DNA of 64,000 bases from Amycolatopsis sp. NBC_01488 (GCF_036227105.1 NZ_CP109434.1:8094501-8158500), one strand, 5' to 3'. Positions 37,010 through 45,199 are shown, counted from the stretch's first letter. The notes: generated by a model from the letters alone, not told the origin. Numbers and translations are program-made.

Positions 37010-37033
37010 TTTGTTGGTCGTTCGATAAACAAA
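37010..37033. promoter_or_regulatory. probable TetR operator 2 in the 36942/37050 divergent promoter
   Basis: An inverted repeat with ends TTTGTT and AACAAA around GTCGTTCGAT, ending just before the GGGAG ribosome-binding site of the oxidoreductase gene. Confidence 0.58.
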
Positions 37034-37049
37034 CTGGGAGCCGACCACC

Positions 37050-38048
37050 ATGCCCCTTCCCGCCACCATGAACGCCCTGCAGCAGCGGTCCTGGGAGGGC
37101 CCGCGAGACCTGCGTTTGATCACCGACGCACCGGTCCCCTACCCCGGCCCCGGCGAAGTCCTGGTCCGGGTCGCCGCTGCCGGCGTCAACTTCGTCGACC
37201 TCTCGCAGGCCCGCGGCACGTTCGCCGGCGGCCCGCAGCCGCCGTACCTGGCGGGCACCGAAGGTGCGGGCGAGGTCGTCGCCGTCGGCGACGGGGTGAC
37301 CGACCTGGCGCCGGGCGCACACGTCGTCGGCATCACCATCACCGGCGGCGCCTTCGCGGAGTACCTGGTGCTCCCCGCGGCGGCCGCGCTGCCGGTGCCG
37401 ACGGGCTGGACCGACGAGCAGGCCCTGGGCCTGGTCGTGAACTGGCCGACCGCGCTGGCGGCGCTCAAGCCGCTGGGCGGCGTCACCGCGGGGCAGACCG
37501 TGCTGATCCACGCCGCGGCCGGCGGGACCGGCCAGGCCGCGGTGAAGCTGGCCAAGCACTACGGCGCGACGGTCATCGCCACCGCCTCACCGGTCAAGCA
37601 CGAGGTGGTCCGGGCACTGGGCGCCGACCACGTCCTCGACTCGCACGGCACCGATCTCGCCACGGAAGTCCGGCAGCTGACCGACGGCGCGGGCGCCGAC
37701 CTGGTACTGGAGTCGGCGGGCGGCGACACGCTCGAGTCCAGCTTGGCCGCGGCCAAGCGCGTCACCGGCCGGGTCGTCGTCTACGGCCTGGCCGGCGGCG
37801 AAGCCTCGATCACCAACTGGGACCTCGTCTACCGGCACCAGGTCCACGTCATCGGATTGAACATCGGCGTCCTGATCCAGGCCGCACCGCAGATCTTCGG
37901 CGAAGTCATGGGAGAGATGTTCGCGCTCCTCGCGGCCGGGGTGCTCACCCCCGGCCGGCCCACCACCTGCGCACTGGCCCAAGGGCCGAAAGCCTTGGCG
38001 GAACTGGAAGCGCGGGCCACCGTCGGCAAGCTGGCCCTGCTGCCCTGA
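37050..38048 (+). CDS. zinc-independent NADPH:quinone oxidoreductase (MDR family)
   Basis: 332 residues; GGGAG lies nine bases before the ATG. The GroES-like N-terminal domain (PGPGEVLVRVAAAGVNFVDLSQARG) is followed by the NADPH-binding fold with the quinone-oxidoreductase form of the dinucleotide motif AAAGGTGQAAVKLAKHYGATVIATAS. Zinc-ligand cysteines of alcohol dehydrogenases are absent. It reduces quinones or enones with NADPH in the cytoplasm. It heads a small unit with the broken EthD-type gene at 38095 and is divergent from its likely TetR repressor. Confidence 0.9.
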   Translation: MPLPATMNALQQRSWEGPRDLRLITDAPVPYPGPGEVLVRVAAAGVNFVDLSQARGTFAGGPQPPYLAGTEGAGEVVAVGDGVTDLAPGAHVVGITITGGAFAEYLVLPAAAALPVPTGWTDEQALGLVVNWPTALAALKPLGGVTAGQTVLIHAAAGGTGQAAVKLAKHYGATVIATASPVKHEVVRALGADHVLDSHGTDLATEVRQLTDGAGADLVLESAGGDTLESSLAAAKRVTGRVVVYGLAGGEASITNWDLVYRHQVHVIGLNIGVLIQAAPQIFGEVMGEMFALLAAGVLTPGRPTTCALAQGPKALAELEARATVGKLALLP

Positions 38049-38094
38049 ACGACTTCGCGAAACCTCGACGACGCAGACCCATGACAGGAGCCGA

Positions 38095-38430
38095 ATGACC
38101 GCAACCGAAAGCCCCGCCACCGCACCGGTGCGATTCGTCGTCATGTACGAAACCCCGTCGGACGTCGACGCGTTCGAACGGCACTACGACGAAGTCCACA
38201 TCCCGTTGGCGAAACAGCTTCCCGGCCTGCGCCGGTACACGCGCAGCCGGCAGCCGGCGCCGGTGCGGGGCGCGCCGTACTACCTGGTCGTGATGCTGGA
38301 CTGAGACGACCTGGCCGCGCTGGAAGCGGCGTTCGGGTCCGAGATCGGCCGGCGCACCGCCGAGGATGCCGAGCACCTCGCCCGCTACGCGACCATGCGC
38401 GCCATGGTCCTGCGGCTCGACGAGGTCTGA
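38095..38430 (+). pseudogene. EthD-type dimeric alpha-beta barrel protein with one in-frame stop
   Basis: An ATG with ACAGGAG upstream opens VRFVVMYETPSDVDAFERHYDEVHIPLAKQLPGLRRYTRSRQ...YYLVVMLD, the first 69 residues of an EthD-family protein, then TGA at 38302-38304. The same frame continues without break: DDLAALEAAFGSEIGRRTAEDAEHLARYATMRAMVLRLDEV and a stop at 38430. Family members usually have Trp at this place (LDW-DD/AxL), so the TGA is most simply a TGG to TGA change. With the Trp restored it would be 111 residues, a normal length. The gene probably served the same pathway as the oxidoreductase before it. Confidence 0.8.
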
Positions 38431-38500
38431 ACGCGAACGCTGGTCGCCGCCGTCACGACTCCCGGCAGCACCGAAACTGCCGGCCGGCTACGAAGACGGG

Positions 38501-39214
38501 TCAGCGCTTCCCGCCGACGCCCGGGAGCGCCCCCATCCTCAGCCGCGCGGGGCGGTCGAGGTCGCGCTCCGGGTGCAGCCACCTGCGTCCTGCCGCCCAG
38601 GTGAGCGCGCCCACGGCGAACCCGTAGACCGAGACGAGTCCGTGGCCGTTCTCCTGGAGGAACCACAGCGCCAGGCCGAGCACGACGACGGCGGCCGCGG
38701 TCAGCCGTTCCTTCGGGACGCGGGTGCGCACCAGCAGCGGGGCGGCGAGGGTCGCGCCGAGGAAGTAGGTCGCACCGGAGCTGCCCGCGAAGTTGCGGGG
38801 ATCGACCGGGCCTGCGGCGAGCCCGAGCAGCGCGTCGATGTGCTGCGGCAGCAGGATTCCCGCCAGGAAGAGGACGAGGGCCGGCGGACGGCCCCAGAAC
38901 CATTCGGCGAGGGCCGCGACCAGCGCGAGGGTCGCGATGTTCCACGCTGCCCCGGCCACGCCGCCGTTCTGCATGAACACCGACGTGAGCACCCGCCACC
39001 ACCCCGGCTTGGCGGGGTCGGCATCGAGGGCGTCCATCGCGCCGGGCCAGCACAGCTGGAGCACGACCCCGGCCACGGCGGGCACGGTCAGGGCGATCGC
39101 GAGCCAGGGCAGCCGCCGGCGCGGGACGGTGTCCCGGCCGACCAGTGCCAGGCCCGCCGCGGCGATCAGGATCAGCAGCAGCGCCGTGGTCAGGGTGAAG
39201 ACGATCGCATCCAT
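38501..39214 (-). CDS. rhomboid-like membrane protein
   Basis: 237 residues, about seven membrane segments. WWRVLTSVFMQNGGVAGAAWNIATLALVAALAEWFWG resembles the rhomboid L1-TM2 region, and NFAGSSGATYFLGA (about 142-155) resembles the GxSG active-site loop. In the last helix, where proteases have HxxGxxxG, the sequence reads SVYGFAVG, so the catalytic histidine seems replaced, though a His lies seven residues earlier in ENGHGL. It may be an inactive rhomboid relative. It is divergent from the TetR at 39313 and shares two operators with it. Confidence 0.62.
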   Translation of the reverse strand: MDAIVFTLTTALLLILIAAAGLALVGRDTVPRRRLPWLAIALTVPAVAGVVLQLCWPGAMDALDADPAKPGWWRVLTSVFMQNGGVAGAAWNIATLALVAALAEWFWGRPPALVLFLAGILLPQHIDALLGLAAGPVDPRNFAGSSGATYFLGATLAAPLLVRTRVPKERLTAAAVVVLGLALWFLQENGHGLVSVYGFAVGALTWAAGRRWLHPERDLDRPARLRMGALPGVGGKR

Positions 39215-39226
39215 CGGAAACCCCAG

Positions 39227-39246
39227 TTTTGAACAGTGTTCGAATC
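39227..39246. promoter_or_regulatory. probable TetR operator A, rhomboid-like/TetR divergent promoter
   Basis: TTTTGAACAGTGTTCGAATC lies 13 bases before the rhomboid-like start codon; its core GAACAGTGTTC is an inverted repeat with one odd centre. It is repeated in reverse orientation in site B. Confidence 0.6.
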
Positions 39247-39279
39247 AGTCGGACCGCAGCCTAGCGGTACCAGAGCCAA

Positions 39280-39299
39280 ATTCAAACACTGTTCGAATC
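39280..39299. promoter_or_regulatory. probable TetR operator B, rhomboid-like/TetR divergent promoter
   Basis: ATTCAAACACTGTTCGAATC is the reverse complement of site A with few changes and ends 14 bases before the TetR start codon. Confidence 0.6.
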
Positions 39300-39312
39300 G
39301 GGGTAGGCTTTC

Positions 39313-39942
39313 ATGATGAAGCTCACCACGGCGCGCATCGTGGAAGCGAGCATGGCGGTGTTCCACGAGGTCGGCTACGCGGGACTGTCGATGCGCCAGG
39401 TGGCCGACCGGCTCGGGGTGCACGCCGGCAGCCTCTACTACCACGTCCGTGATAAGAACGCCCTGCTCTGCCTGATGGCCGACCGGGTCGCCCAGCAAGC
39501 CTACGACGACGGCACCGCGGCCCTCGACGCCCTGCCACCGGAGGCGGCCTGGCCGGAGCGGATCGTCGCCCAGGCCGAGGCGCTGCGCGGGACGCTGCTG
39601 CGTCATCCCGGCGGCGCGGTGCTGCTGGCGAGCAGCCCGTGCACGCTCAGCCCCGCCGCACTGGGGTTGATGGAACGGCTGCTGCGCACGCTGGGCGACG
39701 CCGGGGTCCCGGTCGCGCACCGGAGCGTCGCGGCGGACGCGGTGCTGAGCCACGTCACCGGGTTCGTCCTGCAGGAGCAGGCCGAACCGGTCACGCCGGA
39801 CGTGCGCGCGGTGGACGTCGCGGAGCTGGCACAGCGGTTCCCGCTGACTTTCGCCGAAGCCGGCGCCGGTGATCAGGACGAGAAGTTCCACCACGCCGTC
39901 CGGCTCCTGTGCGCGGCCATTCGGGCGGCCATCGCGGACTGA
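39313..39942 (+). CDS. TetR-family regulator
   Basis: 209 residues (or 208 from the next ATG at 39316). HTH: TTARIVEASMAVFHEVGYAGLSMRQVADRLGVHAGSLYYHVRDKNALLCLMADRV (about 5-59), of the type in TetR(class)/TetR_C_1 regulators. Two matching inverted repeats fill the gap to the divergent rhomboid-like gene, which is the likely target together with itself. It ends in a shared bidirectional hairpin before the convergent LPMO gene. Confidence 0.86.
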   Translation: MMKLTTARIVEASMAVFHEVGYAGLSMRQVADRLGVHAGSLYYHVRDKNALLCLMADRVAQQAYDDGTAALDALPPEAAWPERIVAQAEALRGTLLRHPGGAVLLASSPCTLSPAALGLMERLLRTLGDAGVPVAHRSVAADAVLSHVTGFVLQEQAEPVTPDVRAVDVAELAQRFPLTFAEAGAGDQDEKFHHAVRLLCAAIRAAIAD

Positions 39943-39978
39943 CCGGCAAGACCTGGACGACGCGGCGATACCGCAAGA

Positions 39979-40015
39979 CCGCCCGCCCGGGAGCCGCGCG
40001 CTCCCGGGCGGGCGG
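39979..40015. terminator. strong bidirectional hairpin terminator
   Basis: A perfect 15-bp stem (CCGCCCGCCCGGGAG / CTCCCGGGCGGGCGG) with a 7-base loop sits between the convergent TetR (ends 39942) and LPMO (ends 40020) genes. Confidence 0.82.
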
Positions 40016-40019
40016 AAGC

Positions 40020-40532
40020 TCAGCCCACCTGCAGGTCGATGCAGGAGTAGAACGCGTTCGCCGTGTCGGCGATGTTCCACACCGCCAGCACCGTCTGGCG
40101 TCCGGTGTGGCCGCTCAGGTTCACTTGGTGCGCAACGGTTTCGGACGGCTGCTGGTCGTTGCCGCTGATGTCGGCGACCTTGTCGCCGCCGATCCAGTAC
40201 TCGTAGTTCGTGGTGCGGTGGCGGGCGGTGAAGGTCCACGTGAACGTCGCCGTCGTGCCGACCGGGGACACGTGCCAGCCCTTGCTGTCGTCGTTCAGCT
40301 CGGCGAACTGCGCGTTGCCGCCGTTGCAGGACTTCAGGCCCTTCGGCCCTTCCACGCTCTGGGGCTCGTACTTGATTTCGCCGCACGCCACCGTGCCCTG
40401 CGCGCACTGCGCCTGCCGGCTGGCCGGGGAGTTGACGTAGCCGTGCGCGCTCGCGATTCCGGCGGGGCTCACCACCACCAGCACCGGGGCCAGGAGGGCA
40501 CCCGCCGCGGCCGCGACCAGTTTGCGGTTCAT
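40020..40532 (-). CDS. AA10 lytic polysaccharide monooxygenase (chitin-active type)
   Basis: 170 residues. The signal peptide ends at ASA so that the mature chain begins with His30 (HGYVNSPASRQAQC), the copper-binding histidine; the second His of the brace is His105 in ARHRTT. Further AA10 marks: CGEIKYEPQSVEGPKG, TFTWTFTARH and the C-terminal NAFYSCIDLQV with the axial aromatic residue. There is no extra binding module. LPMOs of this short form cleave crystalline chitin oxidatively outside the cell. A DasR-type operator upstream at 40635 supports chitin/GlcNAc control. Confidence 0.92.
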   Translation of the reverse strand: MNRKLVAAAAGALLAPVLVVVSPAGIASAHGYVNSPASRQAQCAQGTVACGEIKYEPQSVEGPKGLKSCNGGNAQFAELNDDSKGWHVSPVGTTATFTWTFTARHRTTNYEYWIGGDKVADISGNDQQPSETVAHQVNLSGHTGRQTVLAVWNIADTANAFYSCIDLQVG

Positions 40533-40634
40533 AGCAGCTCCTTCGGGGACAGGCTCGCTTCCCGCCGCCGGGGTACGACGAAGCAGCGGCGAAGCACACC
40601 CGCCGCGTCGGGAAGTGGTTCGAGCGAAGGAAAT

Positions 40635-40650
40635 TGTGGTCTAGACCATA
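40635..40650. promoter_or_regulatory. DasR-responsive element (dre)
   Basis: TGTGGTCTAGACCATA contains the perfect 12-bp palindrome TGGTCTAGACCA, identical to the core of the DasR (GntR-family) operator of streptomycetes. It is centred about 110 bases upstream of the LPMO start codon on the minus strand. DasR represses chitin and GlcNAc genes until GlcN-6-phosphate accumulates. No dasR gene is in the window. Confidence 0.82.
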
Positions 40651-40796
40651 CGTCGGTTCATGACCTGGGTCAACGGCTGGCAAAGTACTGGTTCATGTTG
40701 GTAAGACGCCAACCGGCACCCGATGTTCCGGTCAGCGGGACTCGCCGGGGCGACCGGGACGCACCGCGTGCCGCGCCTGCCTCTAGGATTCCGCCG

Positions 40797-41450
40797 GTGA
40801 CCACCTACGACGACACGTTCGAGCACCTCGACGCCTCCGCCCTGCCGGAGCGGCAGCAGAAGATCCTGGTCGCGATCCGGGACTGGGTGGTCCACCACGG
40901 CTACTCCCCCAGCACCCGCGAGATCGGCGAGGCCGTCGGCCTGCAGTCGACGTCGTCGGTGTCGAAGCACCTGGCGAGCCTCGAGGACAAGGGGTTCCTG
41001 CGCCGCGGCGCGGGCGTGTCGCGCCCGATGGACGTGCGCGCGTTCCTGAACGGCAGCGAGGCGCGGGGAGACGGCGACTCCGTGCCGGTGCCGGTCGTCG
41101 GCGACATCGCCGCCGGCACGCCGATCTCGGCCGTGGAGCACGTCGACGACGTCCTCACGCTGCCGCGCGACCTCACCGGGCGGGGCACCGTCTTCGGCCT
41201 GCGCGTGCGCGGCGACTCGATGATCGACGCCGCGATCTGCGACGGCGACATCGTCGTGGTCAAGCAGCAGAGCGAGGCCCACTCGGGCCAGATCGTCGCG
41301 GCGATGATCGACGAGGAGGCGACGGTGAAGGTCTACCGCCGCCGCAACGGGCACGTCCACCTCGAGCCGCGCAACCCCGCCTACGACGTCATCGACGGCG
41401 ACCGGGCGGCGATCCTGGGCGTGGTCGTCTCGGTGCTGCGGAGCGTCTGA
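40797..41450 (+). CDS. lexA: LexA-type autocleavable repressor
   Basis: 217 residues from the GTG at 40797; upstream sequence in the frame is not coding-like. The N-terminal winged helix reads LPERQQKILVAIRDWVVHHGYSPSTREIGEAVGLQSTSSVSKHLASLEDKGFL. The S24 peptidase domain has the Ala107-Gly108 cleavage site (GDIAAGTPI), nucleophile Ser141 in RGDSMIDA and Lys178 in ATVKVY. It should repress SOS genes and self-cleave with RecA. I do not see a LexA box in its own promoter. It may be a second LexA, since actinobacterial lexA usually lies near nrdR, which is absent here. Confidence 0.87.
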   Translation: MTTYDDTFEHLDASALPERQQKILVAIRDWVVHHGYSPSTREIGEAVGLQSTSSVSKHLASLEDKGFLRRGAGVSRPMDVRAFLNGSEARGDGDSVPVPVVGDIAAGTPISAVEHVDDVLTLPRDLTGRGTVFGLRVRGDSMIDAAICDGDIVVVKQQSEAHSGQIVAAMIDEEATVKVYRRRNGHVHLEPRNPAYDVIDGDRAAILGVVVSVLRSV

Positions 41451-41456
41451 CCCGCT

Positions 41457-42662
41457 TCACCAGGTCACCGGCAGCTCGTAGACGCCGTACACGGACCCGT
41501 CGTGCTTGAACGGGATCCGCTCGACGTCGGTGGCCAGCGCCAGCGTCGGGATCCGCCGGTACAGCGTGCGGTAGACGACCTGCAGCTCCAGCCGGGCCAG
41601 CGGCTGGCCGAGGCACTGGTGGACGCCGAACCCGAAGGCGACGTGCCGGTGCGCGTCGCGGGTGAGGTCCAGCCGGTCGCCGTCGGGGAACACCGACGGG
41701 TCGCGGTTGGCGACGTCGTTGGCCATGATCACACCCTCGCCCGCGCGGATGGTCTCGCCGCCGATCTCGATGTCCTCCAGCGCGACGCGGCGGCGGCCGT
41801 TGTGCGTGATGTTCAGGTACCGCAACAATTCCTCGACGGCCGACGCGACCAGGGCCGGGTCGTCGCTCTCTCGCAGCAGCGCCAGCTGGTCCGGGTGCTC
41901 CAGCAGGGCGAGGGTGCCGAGCGCGATCATGTTCGCCGTCGTCTCGTGGCCGGCGATGAGCAGCAGCACGCCCATCTGCGCCGCCTCCGTGCGCGACAGC
42001 TCCCCGGCGTGCACCCGGGTGGCGAGCCCGGAGAGCAGGTCGTCGGCGGGTGCCGCGAGCTTCTCCCCCATCAGCCGGTCGAGGTAGCCGACGAGCGCCT
42101 GGTGCCCGGCCGCCCGCTCCTCGGGCTTCGCGTCGCGCCGGATGATGACCTTGCTGTTCTCCTGGAAGAAGTCGTGGTCGGCGTACGGGACGCCGAGCAG
42201 CTCGCAGATCACCAGTGACGGCACCGGCAGCGCGAACGCCTCGACGAGGTCGACCGGCTTCGGGCCGGCCAGCAGGTCGTCGAGGCAGTCGTCGACGATC
42301 TTCTGCACGGCCGGGCGCATCGCGGCGACGCGCCGGATCGTGAACGGCGCGGTCACCATCTTCCGCAGCCGGGCGTGCTCGGGGTTGTCCATCAGGATGA
42401 AGCTGATCCCGGTGCCGCCCTTCGGCAGCGGTGCGGGGCTCGGGTAGCCGGGCCGGGTGACGTCCGCGCTGACGCGCGGATCGGCCAGCAGCGCCCGCTG
42501 CTCCGCGTAGCGGGTGACCAGCCACGGCGTGCTGCCGTCCCACAGCCGCACGCGCGCGAGCGGCGCCTCCCCCTGCAGTGCCCGGGCCGCGGGCGGCGGA
42601 TCGAACGGGCAGCCCGCGGCGCGCGTCATCGGGAACTCGGGGATCTCGGCGGTGCTCGTCAT
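41457..42662 (-). CDS. cytochrome P450, CYP105/107-like
   Basis: 401 residues, full length for bacterial class I P450s. I-helix LLLIAGHETTANMI (about 237-250), K-helix EELLRYL, haem-binding FGFGVHQCLGQPLARLEL near 345-362 with the cysteine ligand. The N-terminal FPMTRAAGCPFDPPP is typical of the CYP105 group. It needs ferredoxin and reductase partners, which are not adjacent. It ends six bases from the lexA stop (tail to tail) and is divergent from an MFS exporter gene across 97 bases. Confidence 0.93.
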   Translation of the reverse strand: MTSTAEIPEFPMTRAAGCPFDPPPAARALQGEAPLARVRLWDGSTPWLVTRYAEQRALLADPRVSADVTRPGYPSPAPLPKGGTGISFILMDNPEHARLRKMVTAPFTIRRVAAMRPAVQKIVDDCLDDLLAGPKPVDLVEAFALPVPSLVICELLGVPYADHDFFQENSKVIIRRDAKPEERAAGHQALVGYLDRLMGEKLAAPADDLLSGLATRVHAGELSRTEAAQMGVLLLIAGHETTANMIALGTLALLEHPDQLALLRESDDPALVASAVEELLRYLNITHNGRRRVALEDIEIGGETIRAGEGVIMANDVANRDPSVFPDGDRLDLTRDAHRHVAFGFGVHQCLGQPLARLELQVVYRTLYRRIPTLALATDVERIPFKHDGSVYGVYELPVTW

Positions 42663-42759
42663 CGGTCCTCCGCGGTGGCCGTCGGTTCGTGATCAGTCAA
42701 CCGAAGACTGCTACGCTAAGTCAAGCGACTGATTTAATTCGGACATCCGGAGGACCTCC

Positions 42760-44208
42760 GTGCTCGACCCAGCCACGCCCGCCAGAGAGGCGTCGCCCCG
42801 CGCGAACCTCGTCGTCGCGGTCCTCGCCCTCGCGGGCATCACCGTCTCGCTCATGCAGACGCTGGTCATCCCGCTGATCCCCGCCCTGCCCGGGCTGCTG
42901 CACGCCTCCGCGGCCGACGCCACCTGGGCCATCACCGCGACCCTGCTCGCCGGCGCGGTGGCGACGCCGACCATGGGCCGCCTCGGCGACATGTACGGCA
43001 AGCGGCGGATGCTGCTCGTCAGCCTCGGCGCGCTCGTCGCCGGCTCGGCGGTCGGCGCGCTGTCGGACACCCTCGTGCCGATGGTCGCCGGCCGGACGCT
43101 GCAGGGCCTCGCCGCCGGCGTCATCCCGCTCGGGATCAGCATCATGCGCGACGAGTTGCCCGCCGAACGGCTCGGCTCGGCGACGGCGCTGATGAGCGCG
43201 TCACTCGGCGTGGGCGGCGCGCTCGGCCTGCCCGCGGCGGCCCTGCTGGCCGAAAACGCCGACTGGCACGTGCTCTTCTGGACCGCGGCCGGGCTCGGCC
43301 TGGTCGTCACCGCACTGGTCGTCGCGCTCGTGCCGGAGTCGCCGGTGCGCACCGGCGGCCGGTTCGACGTCCTCGGCGCGGCCGGCCTCTCGATCGCCTT
43401 GGTGTGCCTGCTGCTGGCGATTTCGAAGGGCGCCGACTGGGGCTGGGGCAGCGCGACCACGCTCGGCCTGTTCGCCGCGGCGGTCGTCGTCCTGAGGCTG
43501 TGGGGCCGGTGGGAGCTGCGCACGCCGACGCCGCTGGTCGACCTGCGGACGAGTGCGCGGCGCCAGGTCCTGCTGACGAACGTCGCGTCGGCGGTCTTCG
43601 GCTTCGCGATGTTCGCGATGTCGCTCGTGCTGCCCCAGCTGCTGCAGCTCCCGGCCGCAACCGGGTACGGCCTCGGCCGGTCGATGCTCGTGGTGGGCCT
43701 GGTGATGGCGCCGTCCGGACTGGTCATGATGGCGCTGGCGCCGGTGTCCGCGCGCATCACCGCCACGCGCGGCCCCAAGACGACATTGATGCTCGGCGCG
43801 GTCGTCGTCGCCGTCGGGTACGCCCTCGGCATCGTGCTGATGAGCGCGACCTGGCACCTCGTGCTGGTCTCGAGTGTCATCGGCGCCGGGATCGGGCTCG
43901 CCTACGGCGCGATGCCGTCGCTCGTGATGGGTGCCGTCCCGGTGTCCGAAACGGCGGCCGCCAACAGCTTGAACACGCTGATGCGGTCGATCGGGACGTC
44001 GGTCTCGAGCGCGACGGCCGGACTGGTCCTCGCGCGGCTGACCGTCCGGTTCGGACCGGCGACGTTGCCTTCGCAGAACGGTTTCCGGCTCGTGCTGGGG
44101 ATGGGATCGGCCGCGGCGCTCATCGCGCTGGCCGTCGCCGCCTTCCTGCCGCGGCACGCGCGAGCGGTACCGGCGCCCGCTCCGGCAGCCGCCGCGGTGG
44201 GCCGCTGA
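42760..44208 (+). CDS. MFS drug exporter, DHA2 (14-TM) type
   Basis: 482 residues from a GTG with GGAGGA five bases upstream. About fourteen membrane segments; motif A variant GRLGDMYGKRRMLLV after segment 2, and motif C-like GVGGALGLPAAALLAENADWHVLFW in segment 5, both typical of EmrB/QacA exporters. It probably exports a drug-like compound by proton antiport. It is divergent from the P450 gene; a shared regulator is possible but none is adjacent. Confidence 0.88.
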   Translation: MLDPATPAREASPRANLVVAVLALAGITVSLMQTLVIPLIPALPGLLHASAADATWAITATLLAGAVATPTMGRLGDMYGKRRMLLVSLGALVAGSAVGALSDTLVPMVAGRTLQGLAAGVIPLGISIMRDELPAERLGSATALMSASLGVGGALGLPAAALLAENADWHVLFWTAAGLGLVVTALVVALVPESPVRTGGRFDVLGAAGLSIALVCLLLAISKGADWGWGSATTLGLFAAAVVVLRLWGRWELRTPTPLVDLRTSARRQVLLTNVASAVFGFAMFAMSLVLPQLLQLPAATGYGLGRSMLVVGLVMAPSGLVMMALAPVSARITATRGPKTTLMLGAVVVAVGYALGIVLMSATWHLVLVSSVIGAGIGLAYGAMPSLVMGAVPVSETAAANSLNTLMRSIGTSVSSATAGLVLARLTVRFGPATLPSQNGFRLVLGMGSAAALIALAVAAFLPRHARAVPAPAPAAAAVGR

Positions 44209-44416
44209 CCGAACGCGCACCTCTCGGCCGCTGGATCACCGGCCGCACCACTCCGGCGGCACGTACCTCGGTCCGATCACCTGAGCCGGGGCCGGCCACC
44301 CGGTCAGGCCCGGGCGGCCACGCCGTCGAGGTGGAGCACGCCGCCGGTGTGGTGCGCCGTGAAGGTTCTCCAGTCTGGCTCGCTTGTCACCAAGGTCTTC
44401 GCGACAACTTTTGTTG

Positions 44417-45199
44417 TCAAGGCTTCGCCGCGACGACCGCCAGCGTCGTGTACTGCAGCGTGAAGACACCGCCGAGCGCGTCGACGGCCTCGCCGACATC
44501 GGCGAGAACCTCGGCCACCGCGTCGGGCTCGAGCCGGGTCAGGCCGCCGGTCGTGCGCAGGAGATCCAGCCATGCGTCGCGGACGTAGGTCCGCTCCCAC
44601 GCGAACGACGACCGCTCGGGTTCGCCGAAGCGGCCCGACTCCCGGATGCCGTCGGCGAACTTCGCGAACATGACTTCGTAGAGTTCAGCGGGACTCCTCG
44701 GCTCCTGCGCGAGCGGCCACTCGGGCCGGACGCGCCGGATGCCCCGGACCTGGGCGTCCGCCACCGCGGCCGGCGGCTGGAACACGTGCGCGAAGAGGGC
44801 GAGCACCCCGGCGGGGCGCAGGACGTCGGCCGCCTTGGCCGCGCCCGCCACGGGATCGACCCAGTGCCAGGCCTGCCCGGCGACGACCGCGTCGAAGGCC
44901 CGTCCGCCACTGTCCCAGTCCTCGAACTTCGCGACTTCGACGTCGACGCCGCTGCCGCGCGCGACAGCGGCCATCCGCGGATCGGGGTCGACGCCGAGCA
45001 CCCGGCGGCCCGCGGCGCGGAACTGCCGCGCCGCGATCCCGGTGCCGCAGCCGACGTCGAGGAAGTCGGGGCCGGGACTGGCGGCGACGACGCGGGCGAC
45101 CAGTTCGGCCGGATACTCGGGCCGGGCCCGGTCGTAGCGTTCGGCGTCTATGCCGAAGGATTCGGCGAAGGCACGGGCTTCATGAGGCTGAGTGGGCAT
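44417..45199 (-). CDS. class I SAM-dependent methyltransferase (Methyltransf_11 type)
   Basis: 260 residues. SAM motif I is LDVGCGTGIAARQF (about 47-60), motif II GVDPDPRM and motif IV-like AFDAVVAGQAWHWVDP, the last being a family mark of the trans-aconitate methyltransferase/UbiE-like proteins of actinomycetes. Substrate unknown. Its ATG lies inside the inverted repeat at 45191-45208, a probable operator for the divergent TetR at 45277. A small hairpin (GACAACTTTTGTTGTC, 44403-44418) overlaps its stop codon. Confidence 0.85.
   Translation of the reverse strand: MPTQPHEARAFAESFGIDAERYDRARPEYPAELVARVVAASPGPDFLDVGCGTGIAARQFRAAGRRVLGVDPDPRMAAVARGSGVDVEVAKFEDWDSGGRAFDAVVAGQAWHWVDPVAGAAKAADVLRPAGVLALFAHVFQPPAAVADAQVRGIRRVRPEWPLAQEPRSPAELYEVMFAKFADGIRESGRFGEPERSSFAWERTYVRDAWLDLLRTTGGLTRLEPDAVAEVLADVGEAVDALGGVFTLQYTTLAVVAAKP

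Noticed and set aside
42663..42759. A regulator-binding palindrome (AGTCAAGCGACT) between the P450 and MFS genes
   Set aside because: Only four matching bases per arm and no adjacent regulator; too weak to call.
44236..44416. A possible C-terminal gene remnant on the minus strand (EPDWRTFTAHHTGGVLHLDG)
   Set aside because: Only about 28 residues look protein-like, without a recognisable family or a start, too little to annotate.
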